51,091 nucleotides of DNA from Pseudomonadota bacterium (GTDB taxonomy: Bacteria > Myxococcota_A > UBA796 > CAJQPC01). Position numbers and translations under genes: made by a program. The notes beneath the pieces are model-generated. The model worked only from the letters and a program-made list of their open reading frames with translations. It was not told the DNA's origin and made no database searches. Of the stretch, positions 33,670-41,993 are shown piece after piece (positions within the stretch are counted from its first letter, which is position 1; each line of letters begins with the position of its first letter). The stretch covers positions 1 through 51,091 of the forward strand of contig JAAESX010000248.1 in NCBI GenBank assembly GCA_024228935.1. Reading direction: 5' to 3'.

Positions 33670-35271
33670 ATGCGCGAGACCTCGCCAGTCCACGTCCTGG
33701 CGGTCGCGCTGGGCTCGCTCATCGCGGTCACGTGGCCGCTCGCGATCCAGCCGCTGCATGTGCTCGCGCATCCCCTCGGCGAAGGCAACAACCACGTCTG
33801 GATGCTCTGGCGCGCGTTTCAGGCCGGGCCGGTCGCGAACTGGCCGGATGGCGTCGGCATCCCGTTCATGGACGTCGTCAACCTGCCGCTCGGCATCCCG
33901 GTCCTGCTGCACCCGGCGCTGGGCCACAACGCGGTCGTCGTCGGCAACCTGCTGCTCGCCTTCGCCGGGGCCTGGTGGCTCTGTCGCGAGCTGGGCGGTT
34001 CGAGCTGGGGGGCGCTGACCGCCGGAGTGGCTGGGATGGCGGCGCCGGTGCTCTCCGGGCTGGTGGACTTCGCCATCACCGAGTCGCTGCCCGTCGGCTG
34101 GCTGGCGCTCCACATGGCCGCGCTCCTGCGCTGGGAGAAGACCCGCGCGCACGCGTGGTGGGTGGCCTCGGGCCTGGCGCTCGCCGCGTTCGCGCTGTCG
34201 GGCTGGTACCACGCGTTCTTCGGCGTCGTCGTGGAGGTCCCCTTTGCCATCTGGCTCGTGTGGCGGTCGCGCAAGCCGCTCCCCGTCCTGGGTCAGGGGG
34301 CGCTGGCGCTCGCGCTCGTGCTGCCAAGGTTCCTGCAGTTCCTCGAGGTGAAGTCGATGTGGGCGGCCCGCTTCCATGGCCCGTCTCCCTTCCCACCCGA
34401 GTTCCGCCCGCACTGGCGCCAGCTGCCGGTGTTCGGGACCGATGTCCTCAACCTCGTGCTCCCGAGCGTGGACACCGTCGTCGTCAGCAAGTCGGTGTAC
34501 GTCGGCCTGGCGACGCTCACGCTCGCGCTCGTCGCCAAGGAGCGGCGGCTCCTGCTGCTGGTGGTGCCGCTCTGGCTCCTGACGCTGGGCTTCTGGCTGT
34601 CGGTCGCGGGCAACACCCAGGTGTTCGGCGGCTCGGTCACGCTCCCGGCGAGCTGGCTCGTCTCGGCCTTCCCCGAGCTGGGCGGCCTGTCGCACTGGCA
34701 CCGAGCGGCGGCACCCGCGAGCATCGTGCTGGCCGCGGTCGCCGGCCTGGGGGCTGGTCGACTGGTGGAGCGCTGGCCTCGCACGGCGCTCGTCTGGCCG
34801 GTCGTCATCTTGCTCGACAGCCTGCTGCTGTCACAGACCCCGTGGCCGCGACCGATGACCGACCCGGCGTCGCATCCGGTCTACGCCTACGCCGTGGGGA
34901 CCGGCGCGCTGCTCGAGCTGCCGTTCGACAACCAGCCTCGACCGCAGTTCAGCCAGGACCTGCCTCGGTCCTCGAACCTGTGGCAGGCCACGCACGGCCG
35001 CCCGGTGGCCGAGAACATGGAGGGGGACGACGCGCTGCTTCACGACGACGGTGTGCGCGGTCTCCACGAGCTGTGCCTTGAGCTCGGGCCCGCGACCCGT
35101 CCCGTGGACTGGGAGGCCATCGGCGTCGACGATGTGGTCGTCTTCCCCGACAAGTGCACCCGGCCCGACGACGTTCGGGACGAGCTGGAGCGCCAGCTGG
35201 GTCCAGGCCTCGAGGTCGAGGGCGCGTGGCTGTTCAGCCCGCGCGAGGACGTCATTCTCTCGGATCCGTAG
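33670..35271 (+). CDS. multi-pass membrane protein, GT-C-like
   Basis: A 533-residue protein with about ten hydrophobic segments and a soluble C-terminal part (about 400-533). An N-terminal loop has the acidic HPLGEGNNHVWMLW pattern, and the overall layout resembles GT-C glycosyltransferases or related polytopic proteins that use polyprenyl-linked sugars. No clear catalytic DxD is visible, so the assignment is loose. It starts 8 bp from the divergent NtrC-like gene. It ends 11 bp before the convergent small membrane-protein gene. Confidence 0.65.
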   Translation: MRETSPVHVLAVALGSLIAVTWPLAIQPLHVLAHPLGEGNNHVWMLWRAFQAGPVANWPDGVGIPFMDVVNLPLGIPVLLHPALGHNAVVVGNLLLAFAGAWWLCRELGGSSWGALTAGVAGMAAPVLSGLVDFAITESLPVGWLALHMAALLRWEKTRAHAWWVASGLALAAFALSGWYHAFFGVVVEVPFAIWLVWRSRKPLPVLGQGALALALVLPRFLQFLEVKSMWAARFHGPSPFPPEFRPHWRQLPVFGTDVLNLVLPSVDTVVVSKSVYVGLATLTLALVAKERRLLLLVVPLWLLTLGFWLSVAGNTQVFGGSVTLPASWLVSAFPELGGLSHWHRAAAPASIVLAAVAGLGAGRLVERWPRTALVWPVVILLDSLLLSQTPWPRPMTDPASHPVYAYAVGTGALLELPFDNQPRPQFSQDLPRSSNLWQATHGRPVAENMEGDDALLHDDGVRGLHELCLELGPATRPVDWEAIGVDDVVVFPDKCTRPDDVRDELERQLGPGLEVEGAWLFSPREDVILSDP

Positions 35272-35282
35272 AGCTGAATCTA

Positions 35283-35450
35283 CTAGAAGTCGACGAGCTC
35301 TGGCTGCTCGGCCGCGTCGGCGTCGCTCACGCTGAACGCGGCGACGACCATTCCCATCACCAGCCAGCCGAAGGCCAGGAGGAGGAACCCATTGAAAAGA
35401 CTGGAGGTCTCGGGGTTCTCGGTGTGCTTGACAGTGAGCGAGCGGGCCAT
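35283..35450 (-). CDS. small single-span membrane protein
   Basis: A 55-residue protein from ATG 35450 with a GGAGA ribosome-binding site. A polar N-terminus is followed by one strongly hydrophobic helix (LFNGFLLLAFGWLVMGMVVAAF) and an acidic tail (SDADAAEQPELVDF). Function unknown. The open frame extends upstream to 35528, but the internal start has the better signal. Confidence 0.6.
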   Translation of the reverse strand: MARSLTVKHTENPETSSLFNGFLLLAFGWLVMGMVVAAFSVSDADAAEQPELVDF

Positions 35451-35575
35451 GGGGAGTCTCCGGAGCAGCAGCGGGAGGGAGGAACAGCAGGGTGGAGCTG
35501 TTCGTATTCGATGCAATCGCTGTGCCATAGCGCAAGATGCGTGCCACCCGGGCCGGCACCGGGTACGAAGACGGC

Positions 35576-36064
35576 ATGACGCTTCTCCTCCTGGCCTGCA
35601 CCAACAACGGCTCGGTCGCCCTCGGGCCCGAGTCCCACTCCGACACCGGCCCGCATGGCGGTGACACCGGCGAGGTCGTCGAGCACGACCCCAACGGCGA
35701 CTACGAGGGAGACCTCCAGGTCAGCGTGTACTGGGACGTCTGGGACTACTCCGCCACCTGCGACGACGACGACGTCGAGCTCACCGTCGAGGACGGCCAG
35801 GTCGACGGCACCGCGGTCTGCGTCTTCGACTGGGACGACGGCGACTCGATGCAGTTCCGCGTTCGCGTGACCGGCGAGCTCGACGACGAGCACATGCTGG
35901 ACGGCGACGCCTACGTCGATCTGGCGGACTACACCCGCGAAGACGACAGCGACGCGTCCGGGGACTTCAGCTCGGATGAGCCCGTCCTGGGCGGCTCCGA
36001 CGACATGACCGCGTACGGTGAGGACATGGAGTACGAGTGGCAGCTCGTGCTCGAGCGCCGCTGA
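35576..36064 (+). CDS. acidic lipoprotein
   Basis: A 162-residue predicted lipoprotein (MTLLLLAC, lipidated Cys8) with an Asp/His/Gly/Thr linker (SHSDTGPHGGDTGE). The beta-rich acidic domain has about seven Asp-rich segments, such as CDDDDVELTVEDGQVDGTAVC, which suggest calcium binding, and two Cys that could pair. No family is recognised. The ATG at 35576 was chosen for the lipobox. It converges with the small TPR gene, 3 bp away. Confidence 0.7.
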   Translation: MTLLLLACTNNGSVALGPESHSDTGPHGGDTGEVVEHDPNGDYEGDLQVSVYWDVWDYSATCDDDDVELTVEDGQVDGTAVCVFDWDDGDSMQFRVRVTGELDDEHMLDGDAYVDLADYTREDDSDASGDFSSDEPVLGGSDDMTAYGEDMEYEWQLVLERR

Positions 36065-36067
36065 GGC

Positions 36068-36319
36068 CTACCGCCGGAACATCCGCTGGAAGAAGCCGCG
36101 CTCGGCCTTCTTGGGCGGCACGAGCTCGGCCAGCAGCGAGCGAGCGCCCTGCATGGCGGCGTCCAGATGCAGCGCCTCGGTGAGGTGCCGCCGCGCCGGG
36201 TCGTTCCGGCCCTCGACCGCGTGGAGCTGGCCCAGCCGGAAGTGGGCGTCGGCCCGCGCCATCGGGTCGTGGTTGTAGACGAGGATGCGCTGAAGGTCGG
36301 CGACGAGGGGAGCTTCCAT
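36068..36319 (-). CDS. small TPR-like protein, possibly leaderless
   Basis: An 83-residue protein with a TPR pair (ADAHFRLGQLHAVEGRNDPARRHLTEALHLD) and a basic C-terminus (FFQRMFRR). It probably serves as a protein-interaction adaptor. A good promoter at 36327-36356 places the transcription start at or next to the ATG, so the mRNA would be leaderless. The reading is supported by the repeat pattern and coding bias. Confidence 0.65.
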   Translation of the reverse strand: MEAPLVADLQRILVYNHDPMARADAHFRLGQLHAVEGRNDPARRHLTEALHLDAAMQGARSLLAELVPPKKAERGFFQRMFRR

Positions 36320-36326
36320 TATTTGG

Positions 36327-36356
36327 ATAATGGCGCTCGGCTCGCCATGCGGTCAA
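36327..36356 (-). promoter_or_regulatory. sigma-70-type promoter of the small TPR gene
   Basis: TTGACC (36351-36356), an 18-bp spacer and CATTAT (36327-36332) lie on the minus strand. The expected start is within a base or two of the ATG at 36319. The AT-rich ATTATCCAAATAATG stretch contrasts with the surrounding GC-rich DNA and includes an imperfect palindrome. Confidence 0.55.
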
Positions 36357-36383
36357 GCGGGTCGAGGCCCGTTGACAAGCCCT

Positions 36384-36857
36384 CTACACGCCGGCGAGAT
36401 CCTGCTCGATCCGCTCCAGCAGCATTTCGCAGCTTCGATCGACGATCTCGTAGACCTCGCGGTAGCCGTCGCCGGAGCCGCCCCAGGGATCGGGCACGTC
36501 GCCCGGCCCGCTTGGATCGAAGTCACGGAGCCGGTGGACGGTGCAGTCGCCCAGCCGCTCGGTGTTCGACTGGTTGCTCGCGTCCATGGCGATCAGCCAG
36601 GCGAACCGGGACAGGTCGGAACGCACGAGCTGCCGGCTGCGCTGGTCCGAGATGTCGATGCCGTGCTGGGCGGCGACCCGCACGCTGTTGGGGTTCGGCG
36701 GCTCGCCTGCGTGGTAGCTGGACGTGCCGCACGAGTCGACGAAGATCCGGTCGGCCAGTCCGGCCGCGCGCACCTTGTCGCGCATCAGGCCCTCGCCGAG
36801 CGGCGAGCGACAGATGTTGCCGAGGCAGATGAAGAGGACGCCGACGCGGTCGGCCAT
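36384..36857 (-). CDS. low-molecular-weight protein-tyrosine phosphatase
   Basis: A 157-residue phosphatase of the arsenate-reductase-like fold. The P-loop CLGNICRSP (Cys11, Arg17) is complete, and the general-acid loop reads DPWGGSG (DPW instead of the more common DPY). The length matches the family. It acts on Tyr-phosphorylated proteins, often bacterial tyrosine kinases in capsule or exopolysaccharide control; no BY-kinase is seen here. The ATG at 36857 follows the stop of a codirectional secreted-protein gene by 23 bp. Confidence 0.93.
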   Translation of the reverse strand: MADRVGVLFICLGNICRSPLGEGLMRDKVRAAGLADRIFVDSCGTSSYHAGEPPNPNSVRVAAQHGIDISDQRSRQLVRSDLSRFAWLIAMDASNQSNTERLGDCTVHRLRDFDPSGPGDVPDPWGGSGDGYREVYEIVDRSCEMLLERIEQDLAGV

Positions 36858-36880
36858 GAGCACTCCCGCTCCCGGAGGGC

Positions 36881-37999
36881 TCAGTCGAGCGTGACGCCCT
36901 TCTCGCCCTTGATCTTGACCTCGTACCCCTTCTCGACGAACTGGGCCTCGAGACCGGAGACGAAGTCGTCCATGCCGTCGGAGCCCAGGGGCTCGGCGCT
37001 GGCGATGACCGTCCAGTCGCCCTCGCTCATGCACTTGCTGAGCTTCGGCTTGAACGCGCGCATGGGGGACTCGATGTCGTCCTGGAGGATGTAGCGGTTG
37101 CCGGGCTCGGTGACCTCGGCGGTGTGCAGGACGGCGTTGAGCGTGCCGTCGCAGTCGGCGGCCTCGACCGCGACTGCGCCGTAGACGAAGCTGCCGTTGC
37201 TCTTGACGCGGTCGGGGTAGATCGCAGGGAGGAGCGAGGCGGCGGCCCCTTCCGAGCCGGCGTTCGCCAGGCGGTCGGCGATGGAGCGGGCCTGCTCGGG
37301 CGGGAGGCCCTTGGCCATGTTGACCAGCGCGTCCTCGAGACGGGCCTGGTCGTCGGCCGAGATGTCCTCGCCGAGGTCGGGCGCGACGGCGGCGTCCATG
37401 AGCGCCAGGATGGCCTCGAAGGGACCTCCGTTGCCGGCGGCCTTCTGCGCGCCGATGGCCAGGCTGTCGAGGCTGTCCGCACCCTTGCGCTCGACGTAGA
37501 CCTCGGCGACCTTGGCCCACTTCTCGTCGTACTGCTTCGCGGGCGGGTTCTGGACGGTCTCCATGAGCCAGCCGTCGAACGACTCCGTCTTGCAGCTGAC
37601 CATCGCGTCGTCCCACTGGGCGAAGTCGATGTCGCGCAGGCCGAAGTAGGCGGCCTGGAGGAACTTGACGACGGTCTCGTTCTCGCCGCACTGGTCGCCG
37701 ACACCGGCGGCCACGACGTCACGGGCGTCGTAGTCCGGGATCTTGCCGAGCATCTCCCAGACGGGGTTCCAGACCTCGGCGTCGATGGCGACCATCGACA
37801 GCGCGATCAGGCTCTCCGCGTCTCCGGCGCCCTGCATGATGGCGGGGAAGTTCTGCTTCGCCGCCTTCGCGTCACAGCTGACGACCTTCTGGAAGGCCGG
37901 GGCGACCGCAGCGCCCTTCGCCTTCTTGGCAGCCGCGACCTGCTTCTCACAGGCGGCGTTGGCATCGGAGCCCATCAGGGCGGAAAGCAACAGGAGCAT
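36881..37999 (-). CDS. secreted unknown protein
   Basis: A 372-residue protein with a Sec signal (MLLLLSALMGSDANA) and a mature N-terminus starting ACEKQ. Several Cys (in CEKQ, VVSCDAK, GDQCGEN, VSCKTES, ADCDGT) could form disulphides. The all-helical body is followed by a conserved-looking C-terminus (GDWTVIASAEPLGSDGMDDF and EVKIKGEKGVTLD). The ATG at 37999 has AGGAATACCC upstream. No family is recognised. It precedes the tyrosine phosphatase gene by 23 bp, suggesting one transcript. Confidence 0.75.
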   Translation of the reverse strand: MLLLLSALMGSDANAACEKQVAAAKKAKGAAVAPAFQKVVSCDAKAAKQNFPAIMQGAGDAESLIALSMVAIDAEVWNPVWEMLGKIPDYDARDVVAAGVGDQCGENETVVKFLQAAYFGLRDIDFAQWDDAMVSCKTESFDGWLMETVQNPPAKQYDEKWAKVAEVYVERKGADSLDSLAIGAQKAAGNGGPFEAILALMDAAVAPDLGEDISADDQARLEDALVNMAKGLPPEQARSIADRLANAGSEGAAASLLPAIYPDRVKSNGSFVYGAVAVEAADCDGTLNAVLHTAEVTEPGNRYILQDDIESPMRAFKPKLSKCMSEGDWTVIASAEPLGSDGMDDFVSGLEAQFVEKGYEVKIKGEKGVTLD

Positions 38000-38214
38000 T
38001 GGGTATTCCTCGCTGGTCAGCGGGTAGTGGCGCGTTTCTAATGAGCGACGCTTCATCCGTCGAGGCTCAGAGACACTGGGGCCGGGGCCTGTGTTCCAGG
38101 CGTGTTGACATCCGGTTGACGTTCGAGTGCAAGACATGGGAGGGTGCGGCCGTTTGGGATACGTCCTGAGCAGTTGGTGTCCGTCCGTCCACGGCCACCC
38201 TGGAGGAGCACACG

Positions 38215-38526
38215 ATGCGTGCAGCATTCATGACTTTTGCCCTGGCCTTGTCGGGCTTCACCCTTGCTGGCGAGAAGCCCGCCGACGAGCCGGCTGAGAC
38301 CGAGGAAGTCACCGAGACCGAGGCCGCGGAAGAGGCCGCCGAGGAGTCGACCGAGGCCACGGAAGAGGCCGTCGAGGAGTCGACCGAGGCCACGGAAGAG
38401 AAGACCGAAGAGGCCACGGAAGAGGCGGCAGAAGAGCCCAAGAAGGGTGGAAAGGCCAGCCGCGACAGCTCCGGCAACATGGAAGCCGAGATGGATGACG
38501 GCGCCGAGGACGAAGAAGACGAGTAG
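38215..38526 (+). CDS. secreted highly acidic repeat protein
   Basis: A 103-residue protein with a signal peptide (MRAAFMTFALALSGFTLA) and then nearly only Glu, Ala and Thr in tandem (AEESTEATEEAVEESTEATEE), followed by a Lys/Gly/Ser patch and a Glu/Asp tail. A strong GGAGGAG precedes the ATG. The repeat region is reflected in the DNA as tandem GAGGCCACGGAAGAG-like units. It may bind cations or basic partners in the periplasm or be an intrinsically disordered spacer. Function unknown. Confidence 0.65.
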   Translation: MRAAFMTFALALSGFTLAGEKPADEPAETEEVTETEAAEEAAEESTEATEEAVEESTEATEEKTEEATEEAAEEPKKGGKASRDSSGNMEAEMDDGAEDEEDE

Positions 38527-38680
38527 AGGGGACGTCCCCGAGAGCGAGAGCCGGCGGCTCTGTGCCTCTCTGCGGGTGCGGGCGCCGGCCGACTGCGTCG
38601 GCTGTTCGGCGCGCACCCTTGGGCTCAAACGCCCTCGATGGATCGTGCCTCGCCATCGCGCCGCCGAGTAGCTTGCTCGC

Positions 38681-38699
38681 CCGGAAACTGCGTTTCCGG
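38681..38699. repeat. palindromic hairpin in a convergent intergenic region
   Basis: The perfect 8-bp stem CCGGAAAC-TGC-GTTTCCGG lies in the 247-bp gap between the acidic-protein gene and the pentapeptide-repeat gene. Further right, the run cggcttcgggcttcgccctcgcgctcgctgcgctcgcaac (about 38730-38769) contains more short palindromes, like the REP-type or terminator-rich elements of GC-rich bacteria. One of these probably ends both convergent transcripts. Confidence 0.5.
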
Positions 38700-38773
38700 T
38701 CTCCGCGAGCCCGGCGACGGGCGTTTGGCTTCGGGCTTCGCCCTCGCGCTCGCTGCGCTCGCAACGTGCGGCG

Positions 38774-41185
38774 CTACGCCAGGATCATGCGGGTGTAGGC
38801 GCCTACGAAGAACGTCAGGATGATGAACCCGATGAGCGTCTGGATCGAGTTCAGGTAGCGGAACCTGTGGTCGTCCTCGCCGAAGTCCCAGCCGGTGTTG
38901 ATCGCCAGCAGGGACTGGAAGCTCACGAAGAACAACGCGGCGAAGCTCACGTCCCGAATCGCGATGTCGCGGCCGTGGTACATCAGCATCGTGTCGGGGC
39001 AGAAGCGCCGGTAGATCCAGGCGAACAGCGCGGTCACGAGGAACGTGCAGGCGAACAGGTTGCCCAGCTGGACGCCCCAGCCGAAGCACCACTCGAACAG
39101 GAAGATGTCGGCCACGCCGATGATGCGGTCCCAGATCGAGCCGAACTGGATGCGGGCCATCGTCTCGTGGTGGCGGGTCCACCAGTAGGCGTCGTCCTCG
39201 TCGTCGATCATGGCCCGGTCGCCGAAGCTGTCCTTGAGGCCGACGAACTCGTCGATGACGGCGTCGTAGCAGGCGGCTCGGATCTCGTCCTCGGTCAGGT
39301 CGCGTCCGCGGGTCAGTCGCACGACCCGCTCGTCGGTCCGCCACGCGTCCCCGCGGTCGGTCGCGCACTTCTCGTAGAACAGGCGGTGGCCGTCGTCCGA
39401 GTGCAGCTGATCGGCGTAGACCTGGAACGTCCGGACCTCGGCGGCGTACCAGCTCCAGTCGGCGTCGCCGACGAACTCGGCGTCGGTGAGGATGACCCGG
39501 CCGGGCACGTTGGCGTCGTCCAGGATGAGCGTGTCGTGGAAGATCGACTCGTTGAACGCGATCTCGTTGCCGAAGATGGTCGTGAAGTCCGCCGCGGCGT
39601 GCCAGGTCGCGCGCTCGAAGTGGCTCTCGCCCAGGAACTGGGTGTTGTAGAACTGCGCGACGTTCTTCTCGCCGGGCGTCCCGAACGTGACCCGCTCGAA
39701 CACGGCGTACCCGGTGAAGGTCGTGTTCGCGAAGCTGATGCTCTTGTCGATGCGCGCGATCAGGTCGTCGACCGTCTCGACGCCGTAGCTGGCGGTGGTC
39801 GCGAGCGGCTCGTCGGCGTCCTCGTCCCCCTGGTAGTCGCGGTAGAGCGCCAGCAGCGGCGTCGTGTCGGTCAGGTGCTGGGCGCGGGTCACGTCGTCGA
39901 GCGAGAAGCGCACCTTTCCGTCGAAGCGGGCGTCCACGAAGCTCGCGTTCCCGCGGAAGTGCGTGCCGACCATGTCGAGGCCCTGGGTGTGGACCTCCTT
40001 CACCGAGAGCGTCTGCTCGAACACCACGCGGCTCATGTTCAGGCGGCCGTCGATGCGGGTGGTCTCCAGCGAGGCTGGCCCCCCGAAGCGGCTGTCCTCG
40101 AAGGTGGCTCCCTTGCGCCACTCGCACTTGTCGAACCGGGCGGCGCCGTCGAACGTCGCGCTGTTGAAGTAGACGAACCGGTCCGAGGACACGCCGGTGA
40201 ACACGACGTCTCCGGCGTACCGGGTGCCCCCGAAGTAGACCGAGTGGTGGAGCCGCGCGTCCTTGAAGTTGCCGCCCTGCTGGAACGCGGCGAAGCGCAG
40301 ATCCGCCGGACCGTGGAGTTCGGCGCCCTTGAAGTCGACCGGGCCCTCGAACACGGTCATCTGGAAGCCGGTCGTCTTCTCCCCGGTCTCGACGCCGGCG
40401 AAGTTCGCCTCGCCGAGGATGACCGACTCGCGGAAGTTGAGGACGTCGAACGTCGAGCTGCGGATGGTCGTGCTCTTGTTCTTCTCGCCCGACCACTGCT
40501 TTCCGAGCTGCACGTCGCCGAGGATGAACGCCTTCACCGCGAGCTTCTGGAAGTGCTTCGTCTGGGCCGTCATCGAGCCGATGACGCAGCGGTTCAGCAC
40601 GATGTCGCTGGTGGCCAGGAGCTCGTCGTCGAGCTCGGTGAAGTCCAGGCTCTCGACGTAGCAGTACTTCGCCGATTTCCCCGCCTCGATGCGCTCGATG
40701 ACCTCGTCCTGGGTCATCGGTTTCAGCCGCTTGGGCGTGCCCTTGGCGGTGGTGTAGATGACGCCGGACTCTCCAGCCTCGGCGGCGGCGACCGCCTCGC
40801 GCACGTACGCCACCGTCTCGTCGACCAGGGCGTCCCGGTCCGGATGGATGGACAGGATCCGCAGGATGTGGACGGTCCGGAGCGCGTCGTTCGAGAAGCT
40901 CTCCCGGTAGGCCTCGGCGGCCTGGTCCATGTGCCCGAGCCGCTCGAGCACGAGCGCTTCCTTCAGGCCGTCCCGGTAGGGGAGGTAGCGGCGGACCTCC
41001 TGCAGCTCGAACATGTGCTCGAAGTGGACGCGAGCGCCGGCCTTGTCACCGCTGGCCAGGGCCTCGTTCCCGAGCCGCTCGACGACCCGGTAGTCCTGCA
41101 CCGAGGGGACATCGCCCGAGGTCGTCTCGCCCGCAGCCTGGGCCGGAGCGAGGAGGAGGAACAGCAGCGAGAGGAGCGCGAGCAT
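38774..41185 (-). CDS. pentapeptide-repeat-like protein with channel-like C-terminus
   Basis: An 803-residue protein with a Sec signal (MLALLSLLFLLLAPAQA). Residues about 25-110 are helical with a TPR flavour. Residues about 190-570 carry degenerate pentapeptide-type repeats with a Phe or Leu every five residues (for example AFILGDVQLGK, ESVILGEANFAG, TTFTGYAVFERVTF). Three hydrophobic helices then follow near the C-terminus (LGNLFACTFLVTALFAWIY, FAALFFVSFQSLLAI and IQTLIGFIILTFFVGAY). The layout after the repeats matches the two-helix K-channel module with a pore loop, but TTxGYGD is replaced by SLLAINTGWDFGE. It is the last gene of the WYL operon, 8 bp after the receiver gene. Confidence 0.75.
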   Translation of the reverse strand: MLALLSLLFLLLAPAQAAGETTSGDVPSVQDYRVVERLGNEALASGDKAGARVHFEHMFELQEVRRYLPYRDGLKEALVLERLGHMDQAAEAYRESFSNDALRTVHILRILSIHPDRDALVDETVAYVREAVAAAEAGESGVIYTTAKGTPKRLKPMTQDEVIERIEAGKSAKYCYVESLDFTELDDELLATSDIVLNRCVIGSMTAQTKHFQKLAVKAFILGDVQLGKQWSGEKNKSTTIRSSTFDVLNFRESVILGEANFAGVETGEKTTGFQMTVFEGPVDFKGAELHGPADLRFAAFQQGGNFKDARLHHSVYFGGTRYAGDVVFTGVSSDRFVYFNSATFDGAARFDKCEWRKGATFEDSRFGGPASLETTRIDGRLNMSRVVFEQTLSVKEVHTQGLDMVGTHFRGNASFVDARFDGKVRFSLDDVTRAQHLTDTTPLLALYRDYQGDEDADEPLATTASYGVETVDDLIARIDKSISFANTTFTGYAVFERVTFGTPGEKNVAQFYNTQFLGESHFERATWHAAADFTTIFGNEIAFNESIFHDTLILDDANVPGRVILTDAEFVGDADWSWYAAEVRTFQVYADQLHSDDGHRLFYEKCATDRGDAWRTDERVVRLTRGRDLTEDEIRAACYDAVIDEFVGLKDSFGDRAMIDDEDDAYWWTRHHETMARIQFGSIWDRIIGVADIFLFEWCFGWGVQLGNLFACTFLVTALFAWIYRRFCPDTMLMYHGRDIAIRDVSFAALFFVSFQSLLAINTGWDFGEDDHRFRYLNSIQTLIGFIILTFFVGAYTRMILA

Positions 41186-41193
41186 GACGCGCT

Positions 41194-41571
41194 CTACTCG
41201 GTGTCCGGCTGCCCGAGCAACGTCTGGATCTTGAAGAGGAGCCTCGCCATGTCCACCGGCTTGGTGTCGTAGTCGTCGCAGCCGGCCCCCAGGGCCTTCT
41301 CACGGTCGCCGCTCATCGCGTGGGCCGTCAGCGCGAGGACGGGGATGTGGGCTGTCTCCGGCTCGGCTCGGATCAGCCGCGTGGCCTCCCAGCCGTCGAG
41401 TCGAGGCAGGCTCATGTCCATCAGCACCAGGTCGGGGACGTGCTGGCGGCACATCTCGAGGCCTTCGAACCCGTCCATCGCGAGCAGGACCTCGTACCCA
41501 CGCTTCTTGAGTCGCCTCGAGAGCATGTCGCGGTTCAGGTCGTTGTCTTCGACGAGCAGGAGGACGGCCAT
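41194..41571 (-). CDS. single-domain response regulator (CheY/DivK-like)
   Basis: A 125-residue stand-alone receiver with all key residues: the acidic pair in VEDN (8-9), the phospho-acceptor Asp in VLMDMSLP near residue 51, the switch Thr in ALTAH, and Lys in DTKPV. No output domain. It probably relays phosphate from a histidine kinase encoded elsewhere. The ATG overlaps the upstream lipoprotein stop (TGATG), and it is followed closely by the pentapeptide gene. Confidence 0.95.
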   Translation of the reverse strand: MAVLLLVEDNDLNRDMLSRRLKKRGYEVLLAMDGFEGLEMCRQHVPDLVLMDMSLPRLDGWEATRLIRAEPETAHIPVLALTAHAMSGDREKALGAGCDDYDTKPVDMARLLFKIQTLLGQPDTE

Positions 41572-41993
41572 CAGATTCCGGAGTCGCCCCCGCCCTGGTC
41601 CCGGTAGGGCGTGAAGCTCCAGACGAGATCGGGGTCGTCCGCGCCATCGGTGGTGAATGAGATGGAGCCGGAGACCTCGGTGGTGAGGTCGCCCGGGTTG
41701 TAGCCACAGACCGACGTGGTGAGGAGCAGCGTGGCGCCCGGGGGGAGGACACCCAGGTCGAGATCGGAGTCCGCGGGGTGGCCGCTGATGCAGAGGTAGT
41801 CGCCGTCGTAGCCGCTCGACGTGATGGTCAGATCGGCGTCCCCGGCGTTCCGTAGGACCACGTCTTCGGGCAGGCAGCCGCCCTCGTCGGTCTCGCAGCC
41901 GGTCTCGTGGACGTTCACGTCGCCCCAGGAAAGCGGGTTCGGCGTGATCTCGAGTGCTCCTTCGGCGCAGCCAAGAGCCAGAATCAGCGTCAT
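41571..41993 (-). CDS. lipoprotein with an ASH/choice-of-anchor-D-like domain
   Basis: A 140-residue predicted lipoprotein (MTLILALGC, Cys9). The beta domain follows the pattern of Ig-like ASH/HYDIN repeats (ITPNPLSWGDVNVHETGC, LRNAGDADLTITSSGY, GATLLLTTSVCGYNPGD). The ATG at 41993 overlaps the upstream stop (ATGA). A long frame extends further upstream but lacks a lipobox. Function unknown; it is tied to the WYL operon by overlaps at both ends. Confidence 0.75.
   Translation of the reverse strand: MTLILALGCAEGALEITPNPLSWGDVNVHETGCETDEGGCLPEDVVLRNAGDADLTITSSGYDGDYLCISGHPADSDLDLGVLPPGATLLLTTSVCGYNPGDLTTEVSGSISFTTDGADDPDLVWSFTPYRDQGGGDSGI

Noticed and set aside
38104..38133. Two TTGAC(A/G) hexamers upstream of the acidic-protein gene
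   Set aside because: No acceptable -10 hexamer at 16-18 bp from either.
38867..41272. An 801-codon plus-strand frame
   Set aside because: Antisense shadow of the pentapeptide-repeat gene; it has no domain and is low-complexity.
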